Assembly: GCA_019916065.1 (NCBI GenBank)
Contig: CM034239.1
Location: 41,680,663 to 41,744,662, forward strand
Direction of reading: 5' to 3'
Source of the DNA: Vitellaria paradoxa
Taxonomy: Eukaryota > Streptophyta > Magnoliopsida > Ericales > Sapotaceae
DNA length: 64,000 bases
The first letter of the stretch is position 1; the number at the start of each line of letters is the position of its first letter. The position numbers and the translations under genes were made by a program. Shown one piece after another: positions 35,446 through 46,565 of the stretch. The notes beneath the pieces were generated by a model that had not been told where the DNA came from, did not search any database, and was given only the letters and a program-made list of their open reading frames with translations.

Positions 35446-36829
35446 TATAACTTGTTTGCATAGGGGAAAAAAAATCTTAATATCTAACTCCACTTTATGT
35501 TCATCCTAAGATACTTTGCCACCCAAAAATTTAAAGTGGACAAGTGGCTAACAATTGGACAATGAACCTTCAAATTTTGCTTCTAAATATTATGGGGCGC
35601 ATAGTTCCCCAAAAGTTACAAACTTTTACAAATTTTTATCAACTTTTACTAATTTTGATTTTTTGTGCATTTGTTCTGAAAATTCAAAATTTATAAATTT
35701 TTGCTAACTTTTTTGACCAAAACCGTTTGAACTGGTAGATAAATTAGAAAGGGGGAAAAAAAAGATCTCTTATGGCAAGTAAATTTATGCTAATTAATTG
35801 TCTGCTGTCTTTGAAGGTATGTCTTCCCTAGCTATAAAGTTATGGTTGTACACAAACACGGGTCAAAAAAATATATATATACACGGTTGGTCACAATTTC
35901 CTACGGCGCTGTTTACCCACCATCAAAGTTATACAAGAAAATAATAGAGAGTTTCAAATCAGTCAAGTGGATGTAAAGTGAGAGCTGCGGTCCTTCGAAC
36001 CTATTCTAATGTGTCAAGTTGTTTACACCACTCCTAATTCTAATTTTTTTTTTACCATAATAGTAAGTTCACTAATGTGGATATTGTATTTTATCCTTTT
36101 TTTCCCTCTCAATTTCTTTCCTATATAATTCCATTTTCTACTTCCATTCTTGAAAGTGCCTAACGATATGACATTGGTGATCATAGTGTGTACAAAAAGC
36201 ACAAGACAAGAAGAAAACCAAGGAAATAATTTGACTCCTGTAGAAACAAAGCACACTGTGATTAGAATCACACTGTGATTGGATAATCCTAGATTTACAA
36301 GAACCAATAGCATGGCCACGTGGTGTAAAAGCCAAGCACTTCTATCAGTTAAATGCCCTTTCTTTTTTTTTTTTCACTTACATTTCCTCACAGAAGTGCA
36401 AAATAATATAAAATTACCAGAAGCCAGCTAACACTCTCTTGCTTCTTTCCATAAAGAAAACCCCTTCATTTTATCTGACTAAGAAATTTCAAAAGTTGAT
36501 AATTTATGAAAAGAAAAAAAATAAAATAAATAAAATCGATCATGCATTGAGGGTGGATCAAAGTGACATGTACGTTCTGTGAATGAGTGCGCACCACTTA
36601 ATGTACATTAAACTACAATTTATAAACAGGGTTGTACCACAATGCAACGAAACACACACATGCACGCATAAGCACAAAAATAAAAGCAAAAGAAACAAGG
36701 GAACTGCTTAATTACTGTGGGTCACTATAAAATCCTTACTCAAAATCAATAATTGTGTGATTGTAGGCTCTTGGGATACTTCACAACTTATTGGACAAAG
36801 CTAGATATTCCTCTGAATGAAGAAGATTC
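35446..36829. other. intergenic, no gene seen
   Basis: The overlapping minus-strand frames at 36023-36335 lack family features. A pair of AATCACACTGTGATT-type near-palindromes lies at 36252-36285. AT-rich inverted sequence at 35600-35740 (CAAACTTTTACAAATTTTT) resembles the edge of a small element. Confidence 0.45.
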
Positions 36830-38458
36830 TGTTAAACACAGCGATGTTGGAAATAATCATTTTCTCTAAGACCATTGCATTCTTAAGCAGAAATTCGGCC
36901 AGCTGAAACACGAGGCATTGTTATTGGGCCAAATATCCTAACGATGTGGAGCTGATGTGTCAGGCAATGGAAAGAAGCCTCTTCTGACTCCCAGCAGTTC
37001 TCTCCATCGAGACCACAAGACTGCATCCATTTGCCTTCATCCTAATTGTTACAAGTAAGAATTTATCAACGCAGTGAAAATATATTAAAAGCAGCATCCA
37101 ACTTCAACTTATACATGCCAAACATACAAAGTGAGTGTCTCCAGGAAAGGAAAGGAAAATTCCTCAGCAGGCTTGATGATCCCGGGAGGTGCCACTTGGC
37201 CAAATGTGTATCAACGAAAAGGCACTTCCAGTTGAAGGACAGAGATGGCTGGTTTGTCAATTCCTATATTGTCAACACCTAAAATAAATAGAATACCACA
37301 ACCGGAAGTCAAATGTCAAAAATTAGTTTGATGCCTTCCAGACCTACAAATGGATTGAACTTGGAACGGACTAAGGCAATCTTAGATTGCAACAAATAAC
37401 AATCAAATCCTATAATCTAAGAGATGAGAAAGATTATCATCTGAACTTAAATAAGTTGAGTATCAAACAACAAACCCCAACCAAGATTGTACGAATAAGT
37501 AAAATATGAAAGCCTAACTCAAAATTGAGTCTTAAAAAAAAAAATTGCTTGACAAACAGATTATATTTAACTATCAATTTATAGATCTGAATTTAAACTC
37601 AAAAATGGACATCCAGGAACAATTAAGCTTGGAGACTGACACCGAACAAAGAATCTGAAATTCCAGAAACAAGTGACATAGAGAACTCCATAAAAGTAGC
37701 CTGGACACGAAAACTCAGGTGACTGGTGATCACTAGAGATAAAATTGAGGGGAGTTGAAAGTTTTGAATGTCTGGCAAGATCGCATTTGGAGTAAGAAAG
37801 CATGGTGCCTGAGAGCTTTGTGTGCGTTTGTATGGGACCTACAACGTACAAAATTTATTTTAAAGGGCAGTAACTCCAAAGATATGGATTTCAATTTTTT
37901 CTCTTTCATGCCAGGAGGAAAACAATAAGGACAAGCTAATTCACAGTAAAATTAAAACGGCCAATCCACTAGAAATTCCTTTGCTATTTGCAAGAACTTG
38001 CATAAGTTGCATATCACAAGGACTCTGAATGAATGATTCAAAAACTAAGGAACTTTTGCCAGTGGAACTTCCATAACCGAAGATTATAACTCCTGACAGT
38101 TGCATACAGGAAATATAATCTAAATTGATAAAATATATAATTCAGATAATTCTCTAGCTCCACTCAGGTAAGCATCACGGGCTAGCTTGACAAGCCTTTT
38201 CAAGGTATTGAAGAACAAATAACATAATGTATAAAAGAATGAAGTGGAATTTTTAGAAGGAGAAGAAACTACACCAGGTTACACCAAAGTGCATGGCATG
38301 AAAATCTTTGAGTTACGAAGTTTCTCAAGAAGCATTTGATTTCACGGTACTCCCTATGAGAATATTTGAAATTCCATGAGAAGCTGAGGGAGGCATCAAC
38401 AACAGACGATGCATTTATAAGATCAACCCACTCTATCCACCCATCAATATGTAGCTTT

Positions 38459-38911
38459 TGTAATAAACTTAAAATTCACATATAAATATTAGAGCACTAA
38501 AATCAAAAGATAAAATTCATACATGTATTAATCGCAGCCATCTGGATCGTTTAGTATGAATGATGAGCACAAAATTTACAGCAGATGGCTAGGCTTTTAC
38601 TCATTCTCTTGTTCATAATGACGGCTTTCAATGGGACAACTAAGACACTAGGGTTTTCAAAATTAAGAGTGGAGTGGGGACCTAGTCAATATGTTATATT
38701 TTTAGACTCTAATAGGGCCCTCCCATTACGAGCTACTATTAGACACAAGGGCCCCCATTAAGCCGTCCAACTATATCTTATTAATTAGGTGTGTATGGGT
38801 TTAACACTAAATTGGATCATAACAAATAAAGCCCAAATAATTGACTCATTACAACTACATTATATTCAGTCTTCACAAAATAATTAATGGAAGCCCAATA
38901 ATATTCTAACA
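38459..38911 (-). mobile_element. 3' LTR of copia element
   Basis: 453 bp. On the minus strand it begins TGTTAGAATATTATTGG and ends ..TTTATTACA. It is preceded by a purine-rich AAGTGGGAGAATG, the expected polypurine tract. Compared with the 5' LTR it holds about 60 extra bp around 38640-38700. Confidence 0.85.
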
Positions 38912-39532
38912 TTCTCCCACTTAGGCAACATTAATTACGAATTCAATAGACTGAATAGTAAAGCTCGTAGTTGGCCACAAATAACACTAATACAGTGGAG
39001 ACCACACCTTTCAACACAATTCAGTCCAACAAGATTACTAATATCGAACCATTGCGGTGTATATGTCATTTATTGACATAAGACCTTCCATGATTACAAA
39101 TATTAATAATAATGTTGATATGAATTAAGGTATAGTAGTCTAGCAAGTAATAACTTTCTCATATGATCCAAAATTTATACTATTACTTATCGATCCTCTC
39201 ACTTATGATTTTTCCATTACACATATGCTTTAATTATAAGCTACAGGAAAAAATCCACAAAGTAAAATATAAATTCTATTATCTCTATATCACATATGAG
39301 ACATATTATAATATATACATATCTAATAATCTCAATGAGATATATTAAGTCATAAACACTTAAATTTGAGATAAATAAAACTCAAACTACGACAACTTAT
39401 CATATTCCATATGCACATAAAAATAATTTTAATAATCAGGAATAATAATGCCATTAAAAGTGTTAAAATCAAAATATTTGTTTACAAAAGCAATGTCAAG
39501 ACAATATAGTGATGTAAATTAGAACTCTCCTA

Positions 39533-40768
39533 CTAACCAAGTACATCAAAAGATTCTAGAACACTCATATCATGAACATGCCTATTAAAAGTGATAGGTC
39601 TCAGTCCCTTAGTTAATGGATCAGCTATTATCGCCTTTGTATTGATATGCTCAATTATAACATCTTCATTCTTCACGTGATCTCCAATAGTAAGATACTC
39701 TATCTCAAAACCTTTTTAGTTGCCACCCAATGATTATGTCCTGGATTAGAAAGGAATTTACCCAGAGCACTTACATCATATGAAATATCTGGTCTTGTAC
39801 AAACCTGAGCATATATTGGACTACCAACAACACTAGAATAAGGCACATTCATCATATTCTCTTTCTCAACATCATTCTTAGGACACTGTTTTTTTACTGA
39901 GTTTATCACATTTCACAATGGGTACTTCTCCAGGTCTACAATTTTGCATATTGAATCTCTTCAGCACTCGATCAATATAGGCTATCTGAGAAAGTCCCAA
40001 CAACCCACGAGACCTATCTCGTTGAATTTCAATGCCTAAAACAAATAAAGCCTCTCCAAGGTCTTTCATATCAAAATTTTTAGATAACAGCTCCTTAGTC
40101 TCATATAACAAACTCAAATCACTGTTAGCTAACAAAATATCATCAACATATAAAACAAGAAAGATGAACCTACTCCCATTGACTTTAAGATAAAGGAATT
40201 GATCTATCTTATTCTCAGTGATACCCAGAGAAGTAATTATTTAATCAAACTTTAAGTACCATTGGCGAGATACTTGTTTAAGACCATAAATAGACTTTTT
40301 CAACCTACATACAAGATGTTCCTTGCTGCTTTCAATAAAACCTTCAGGTTGTACCATAAAGACTTTCTCATCTAGAACATCATTTAAAAATGTCGTCTTC
40401 ACATTCATTTGGTGTAACTCTAAATCATAATGAGCTATCAAAGCCATAATAATCCGCAGAGAGTCTTTAGTTGACATAGGTGAAAATGTCTCACTATAAT
40501 CAATACCTTCTTTTTGAGTGAAACCCTTAGTCACTAACATTGCCTTGAATCACTCAATCTTTCTTCGAGAATCCCTTTTGGTTTTAAAAACCCACTTACA
40601 ACCAATAGGCTTGCAACCTTCAGGAGGCTTCACAAGATCTCATACTCCATTATTAGTCATAGGTTGCATCTCTTCATTCATAGCATCTAACCATATACCA
40701 GCTTGTAAACTAGTTATAGCATCAATGTATGTTACTGGTTCAACAATATCATCATAATCATAACCACT
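39533..40768 (-). pseudogene. copia pol remnant: reverse transcriptase and C-terminal tail
   Basis: Translated pieces, in order: LVTKGFTQKEGIDYSETFSP, then LIAHYDLELHQMNVKTTFLN, KKSIYGLKQVSRQWYLKFD, FLVLYVDDILLANSDLSLL (YVDD catalytic motif at about 40160), MKDLGEALFVLGIEIQRDRS, and RPDISYDVSALGKFLSNPGH. After VATKKVLR the sequence jumps to EHINTKAIIADPLTKGL and ends FDVLG, stop at 39533. These are Ty1/copia RT motifs followed by the pol C-terminus; RNase H between them is deleted. Several stops and shifts show that it is dead. Confidence 0.9.
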
Positions 40769-41162
40769 TGTAATAAACTTATAATTTACATATGAATATT
40801 AGAACACTAAAATCAAAAGATAAAATTCATACATGTATTAATCGCAACCATCTGGATTGTTTAGTATAAATGATGATCACAAAATTTACAGCGGATGGCT
40901 AAGGCTTCCACTCCTTCTCTTGTTTACAATGACGGCTCTCAATGGGATATTTATAGACTCTAATAGGACCCTCCCATTACGAACTATTATTAGACTCAAG
41001 GGCCTACACTTAGCCATCCAATTGTATCTTATTAATTAGGTGTGTATGGGCTTAACACTAAATTGGATCATAACAAATAAAGTCCAAATAATTGACTCAT
41101 TACAACTGCATTATATTCAATCTTCACAAAATAATTAATGGAAGTCCAATAATATTCTAACA
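40769..41162 (-). mobile_element. 5' LTR of copia element
   Basis: 394 bp, starting TGTTAGAATATT on the minus strand. Clearly diverged from the 3' LTR by substitutions and a deletion of about 60 bp, so the insertion is not recent. Confidence 0.85.
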
Positions 41163-41944
41163 GCTTCATGAGATAAGTGAACAGGCTTAGCAGACCATAA
41201 CAACTTGTTAGAGACTCGTCTTCAAGCAGTAGGCAACCAGATATGATTTCATCCATTATCTTCTCAGTCAAAAGAATCTTTCCAAGAAACAGCATCTTAA
41301 GTATCTGCCTGTGGTCTAATATTACAGCAAACCAATTTCAGCTCCCTCAAATGATCACTGCTCAAGGCAACATTTGGCAGCGAGTGATTATGATAAAATT
41401 CATGCCAAGAGCATCCCAACAAATTCAAGCAAGGACCATTGCATTTTTCCATAGAGCAAAACAAACCCACATTTCAATTAAATTCCACATCCTATTCTCC
41501 AAAATTAAGCCACCAGGGAACCGTTCGCCCAACAAATCAGACAGATAGAAGTTGAAGCGGAAAAAGAATTCATCAATGGTGGAGCTCTTGTGGTGAATTA
41601 AGACACGGGAGATAAAATAAAAAAAATTCTGGTAATATTCCAGGCCATCAATGTCCCAGCAGCCTTTGGCATCCTCGTAATCATGGAAATCACACTGATC
41701 AAAAGAAAGTGTGCACATAGTGGTCCAGAGGTCCCGGAAACTCAAAATGAAGACAGTCCTCAGCGCATCTCTTGGTGGCAGTAAGGAAAGAATGTGCACG
41801 AGGACAGAGTCTAGTAGGTTACTAATCCAAGATTGCCCAGTTTCCAGAATATTCTCCTTGGTAGTATCACTCATTTCTATACTGCTGCTTTCCGATTACT
41901 ATTCAGTTCCACAATGGAATTTGCTAAGGCCTCGTTTGGTAACC

Positions 41945-43661
41945 TGTAACACCCCGATTTTTCAAAACTCGAAGAGTGAGTGAAAGAGTTATACATAACA
42001 TGTGCTAAAATATCCATTACCCTAATCAGGGTCACACCACTACCTTGGAGCAAACATTTATAATATATAATAATAATTTTTGTGATTTCACTAAAAGTAA
42101 TTAATAATAACTAAACCTCAGCGTAATCGGACAACAATGCTCCAACTACAACTTCAACAAATAATAGGGAGTTAGGCCTCAAAACCTTTACAACCATATC
42201 AAATAAATCCCCAAATTAATAATATTATAGTTCTGAATAATATTACAGCAATGAAAAAGTAACTTTAATAATAGTCCACCAAATTCTAGGGTTCATAACC
42301 TGCAAAAGAATCTGTAGGGACGTGAGCACTAATCTACGTGTGCCCACGATGCATAATAAATAACATATATGATATGCATACAACAATTGGATTACTAATA
42401 ATTTCATATCAATAACTCATAAACTCCAAGTTAGTGCGTATCTCAACATCAAAACATATATCAACATATATCTAAAAAATGATCTAATTATTATCTTTCA
42501 TTTATCTCTTTTGCCATCACATCACAATTATCACAATCATGGGGCAGATACTATATAATATCGTCGTTAACGGGTCCAGACCCGATGGCCACGAGTAGCC
42601 CAATAATTATCATCGTTGTAGGCTACTAACCTACTGGCATGAATACCAACCCCTGCGCAGGTTTAGGGTTTTGCAACCCAAGGGTAATCTCTGTACCCTT
42701 CCTATTTTTCAGTATCTACAGCCCCGTAATAACAACATCGTTCACATTTCCTTTATCTCCATTATTATCATCTTAATAAAACAACTCGTTAGAATAAATC
42801 AACAACATCACATCATCACTTTCATAATCATTCTCTATTAATAAAATAAATCACTCAAACATTCCAAAATTGTGCATTCTCAATTACACATTTTCCATGC
42901 ACATAACTATAAATTGTCAAACTACAACTTCAGAGGCAAAATTGTAATTTTGTATAACTTTAGGGGCAAAATCATAATTTCCAAAAAAACCTTGGGGCTA
43001 CTTCGTATTTATTCCAAACTTTGGGGGTCACTACGTAATTACCCAAAACTTTGGGGCCAATTTACAATTTTTCAATAAGTTTGGGGTCAAACTGAAATTT
43101 TTAGTGATTTAGGGGTAAAATTGTAATTTTGTAAAACTTTTGGGGTCAAATCGTAATTACATAAAAACTATTGGGGCTAAAGGAAAATTTTGGAAACTTT
43201 CATGGAATATGCTTGGACATATTCTCTTCTACAATTCTTTCTAGTTCCAATTAACTCATTTTCTTTTGGTAGTGATATTTTAGTGGTTTGGTTTGGACAT
43301 AATTCACCCAATGTAGACTAAATTTAATTACATTCATACAAAATGATCACATAACAATTTATCAAAAGATTTTCATATCACATATATGTAAATAAAATGC
43401 ATTAAATCCCTACCTCCAATTTGGAGAAAAGTGAAGAAATCCCAACACTTTAAAATTTCGCTTCTTCGTATCTCCCATTTTAAGCCGAATTACCACAATT
43501 TGACACCGCCATGATGATCACAACGTCAAAAATACCAAAATTCCGTTATTCCTGAACTTAAATCCTCACTTTCTTTCTCTTCCTTTTTTTTTCCCCAACT
43601 CTCTCATTCTCTCGGTTTTCTTTTCCCAATACACAAAACACACACACACCCACCTACCCCC

Positions 43662-43707
<46 letters not shown>

Positions 43708-43721
43708 GTGTGTGTGTTACA
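41945..43721. mobile_element. 1.8-kb element with TGTAACAC ends and 10-bp flanking repeat
   Basis: The ends are TGTAACAC and GTGTTACA, a perfect 8-bp inverted pair. TTTGGTAACC (41935-41944) and CTTGGTAACC (43722-43731) flank it, 9 of 10 identical. A duplication of 9-10 bp fits Mutator-like elements, while the TGTAACACCCCG start is typical of some LTRs; the 5-bp duplication expected for an LTR is absent. The interior includes an array of GGGGCAAAATTGTAATTT-like units (42920-43200) and a (CA)n run near the right end. No transposase is seen. Confidence 0.5.
42920..43200. repeat. degenerate tandem repeat, units about 30-40 bp
   Basis: About eight imperfect units of the pattern TTTGGGGTCAAATCGTAATT followed by an A/T spacer. 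Units differ strongly from each other. Confidence 0.75.
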
Positions 43722-43818
43722 CTTGGTAACCAAGTAAAGCAAAGGAAACTTCCAGGTAAGTTCAACAAGTTTTTTTTTTTTTTTTTTTTTTTCCGATTTG
43801 GTGCCCCCGTTTCTTTAC

Positions 43819-43866
<48 letters not shown>
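43660..43866. repeat. (CA)n and (TA)n microsatellites
   Basis: (CA)n at about 43662-43697 runs into TATATATGTGTGTG. A poly-T run is at 43770-43791, and (TA)n of about 20 units at 43825-43866. The long minus-strand frame at 43604-43933 is wholly microsatellite-derived and is not a gene. Confidence 0.9.
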
Positions 43867-43871
<5 letters not shown>

Positions 43872-43959
43872 AAGTAATATACATGTACATAAGTATTACT
43901 AATTGTAAACTTTTCTTTTTTTTTTTTTTTCAAATTTTAAACTTTTTGGGTTATTACAT

Positions 43960-45425
43960 AACCATTTTCAGTTTTCTATTTTTATTTTCATTTTTTTGAA
44001 AACTGAACATGAAAACTCGTTTGGCCCCGTTTGGCAGCCATTTCGTTTTCAGTTTTTTTTTTTTTTCATTTTTTGAAAACTGAACATGAAAACTCGTTTG
44101 GTAAATTTATTTTCAGTTTTTAAAAAAATGAAAACTGTTTTAAAATTTTTAAAAATTATGAAAACATAAAAAATGTGTTTTCTCAAGTTTTCATTTTCAG
44201 TTTTCAAAATTTTTATACAACCATTACCAATTACAACCATAAATTATCATCAACCACTAATTACCACCAACATCCGGCCACTACTGCCACTACCTTTGAC
44301 TCATCTCCCGTCACTACCAAATATATTATTATTTAATATGAAAATATTCAATTAATATATAAAATATATTAAATATATTAATTAACTAAATTATATTAAT
44401 TATAATTGAATTAAATTTTTTAAATTAATATAAAATTATTTTATTAAATTATTTTTAATAAATAATATAACAAATTCTATTTAACATATTTTATTTTTAT
44501 TGAATTAAATTATTTTTAAAAAAATATAATTAGATAATTAAATTTAATTAATTAAACTAATATAAAAATAATTTAATATAAATTACTTTTAATAAATAAT
44601 ATAATTAAATAATATTGAATATATTTTATTTTTATTGAATCAGATTATTTTGAAAAATAACATAATTAAAATAATTAATTTTAATTAATATAATTTATTA
44701 ATTAAATCAAATTAATTTAAGTTAATTCAATTAATTACTTTAATTAAAATGAAATATAATTTAATTAAATTTTTTTAAAATAATTATAATAAATTATGTT
44801 TAATATATTTTATTTTATTGAATTAAATTATTTTTAATAAAAATATAATTAAAATAAATACATTTAATTAATTTAATTTAAATTAATTATAATTTTAAAT
44901 TTTATTAATTAAATTAATATAAAATAATTTAATATAAATTATTTTTAATAAATAATATAATTAAATTATATTGAATATATTTTATTTTTATGGAATCAGA
45001 TTATTTTGAAAAAATAATATAATTAAAATAATTATATTTAATTAATATAATTAATTAATTAAATCAGATTAATTTAAGTAATTAAATTAAATTAGTTTAA
45101 GTTAATTAAATTAATTACTTTAATTAACATGAAATATATTTAAATTAAATTATTTTTAAAAATAATTATAATAAATTATATTTAATATATTTTATTTTTA
45201 TTGAAATAAATTATTTTTAATAATTAATATTATTGACTTTAATTAGTTAACCACTATAACTGGTAACTAACAATTATTGTTACCAAACGTGTTTTCAAGT
45301 ATTTATTTATTTTTTTACCATGTAAATGAAAACCAAAGATTAAAAACTGAATACAAAAACTGAAAGCTGAATATAAAAACTGAACAAAAAAATTAAAAGT
45401 TGATAGTTTTATCAAACGGATTCTT
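43960..45425. mobile_element. AT-rich element with internal tandem duplication
   Basis: A start of the form CCCCGTTTGGCAGCC (about 44028) faces an end TTATCAAACGGATTC (about 45408-45422), an imperfect inverted repeat. The interior is more than 85% A/T. It carries a long internal repeat: TGAATATATTTTATTTTTAT then GAATCAGATTATTTTGAAAA at about 44614 and again at about 44970, a period of about 356 bp. A short direct repeat of the left edge (GAAAACTGAACATGAAAACT) occurs at 43998 and 44077. Confidence 0.6.
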
Positions 45426-45438
45426 AGCTGCTTGAAGA

Positions 45439-45840
45439 GTGAGTATAGATTCCATTTGTGCAATCTATGGTACTAAGAATGAAAATATCAATCACCTTTT
45501 CTTTATATATCATACTTCAGAAAAATTTGGATATAAGTCTGCGAGTTATGCAATATTACTAAACAAATACATCATGGGGGAAGAAGAAGTTGATTGGCTT
45601 GCTAAGACATTCAAAGGTAAGAAATTTTCAAACACAACTTGCAAAATTGCTTGAGCTATCATGATTTATCATGTCTTGAAAGGAACACCAGAATCTTCAA
45701 TCACATCTTTACTAATACTGAGGGCATAATCTGCTCCATCAGGCATGAAATTAAACTTAAAGTATCTCAATTTCCATGCATTAATCATACTTGTGTAAAT
45801 ATTAAACTATGTGAAAACTGGGGTATTTTTTTGTAATTCT
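45439..45840 (+). pseudogene. LINE remnant: reverse-transcriptase zinc-binding tail
   Basis: Reads ICAIYGTKNENINHLFFIYH, the C..CG..E...HLFF..C pattern of the zf-RVT domain at the end of plant LINE ORF2, but with the second and third cysteines replaced by tyrosine. It continues WLAKTFKGKKFSNTTCKIA, stop at 45652-45654, then in another frame CLERNTRIFNHIF and IRHEIKLKV, ending at 45836. The remaining ORF2 is missing, as expected for a 5'-truncated copy. Confidence 0.7.
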
Positions 45841-46565
45841 TTTGTACAATAGGGGTGTGCCCCTAGTTATAAATTTTTTCCCATTAATCCAAATTAAATT
45901 ACCAAAAAAATTCTTGGTCATTACACTACTTGATAATCTTGATATTTTGTAAAGATTGTTGGGCGACACTAAATATAAAAGATGGGCTCAATTGGGTAGT
46001 GCTTATACAAATATAAGGATTTTTTTTTACATAATTAAAATCATATTTTTACTTGACTAAAAAGTGACATTCCAAACTAATAATCATAAGCAAAATTACC
46101 AGCTCTTTTGCTTACTACTACAAAATTTCCCCCCATTTTTTTCTTTCCAAACTAACCCGCTAATGTGGAGTGAGAGAAGTTAATTGAAGAATGCAAATAT
46201 AATTAGCCTTTAGAAAAATGAAAGTTTCAATTCCTAATAGAAGAATGCAAATGAATTTTTGCAACTAAACATGTCATAAATAAGGCAGGATTAATAAAAG
46301 CCAACAATCCCTCATTCCCTGCAAACAATTTGGTACAAAATAATTGTTGCTTCTCCAAAAAAACACCTAATTCTCACCTTGAAAATTGACTCACACAGAT
46401 CACATACCTAGTAGGCATGTAATGTACAATTCCTCTTAACTTCCAAAGGAGAAAATTGTTTAATTCGAGCATTAATAAACTGAGCTTCAAGCATAGACCA
46501 AGGACAAATCAATCGAAGTACTGGAAGACCGCAAATATTAGCAACAGCAAAAAGGTCATTTACTT

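Larger units (their letters stand above)
38459..41162 (-). mobile_element. Ty1/copia retrotransposon, internally deleted
   Basis: The element has LTRs at 41162-40769 (5') and 38911-38459 (3'). Flanking GCTTC (41163-41167) and GCTTT (38454-38458) fit a 5-bp target duplication with one change. The 5' LTR abuts reverse-transcriptase sequence, so the primer-binding site, gag, protease and integrase are gone. Most of RNase H is also missing. It lies in the LRR region of F-box locus E, in the same orientation. Confidence 0.9.
36830..41874 (-). pseudogene. F-box/LRR/FBD gene, locus E (type III), split by copia
   Basis: It starts ATG 41874 with an F-box at about residues 16-50 (WISNLLDSVLVHILSLLPPR, then SFRDLWTTM, about two residues shorter than usual). 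The LRR part runs through three frames: ALWKNAMVL, then SSDHLRELKLVCCNIRPQAD, then ILLTEKIMDEIISGC, so at least two frameshifts. At 41162 the copia element begins; the gene resumes at 38458 (LHIDGWIEWVDLINASSVVD, ASLSFSWNFKYSHREYREI). Later exons are seen at about 37260-37100 (WKCLFVDTHLAKWHLPG, then frame slips) and 37030-36830 (FBD-like CWESEEASFHCLTHQLHIVR, then FLLKNAMVLEKMIIS in another frame). This exon order fits plant F-box/FBD/LRR genes. Broken many times, so older than the losses in C and F. Confidence 0.8.

Noticed and set aside
36023..36335. Overlapping minus-strand frames MAMLLVLVNLGLS and MAFTPRGHAIG
   Set aside because: Two overlapping frames of similar length, no domain, partly formed by the paired palindromes.
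37579..37851. Minus-strand frame between E exons
   Set aside because: One frame gives an LRR-like phrase (LPSILSLVITSHLSFRVQ) that could be another decayed E exon, but it is too weak to annotate separately.
43604..43933. 109-codon minus-strand open frame
   Set aside because: It is made of CA, TA and poly-T simple repeats; the product would be Val-Cys, Ile-Tyr and poly-Lys runs.
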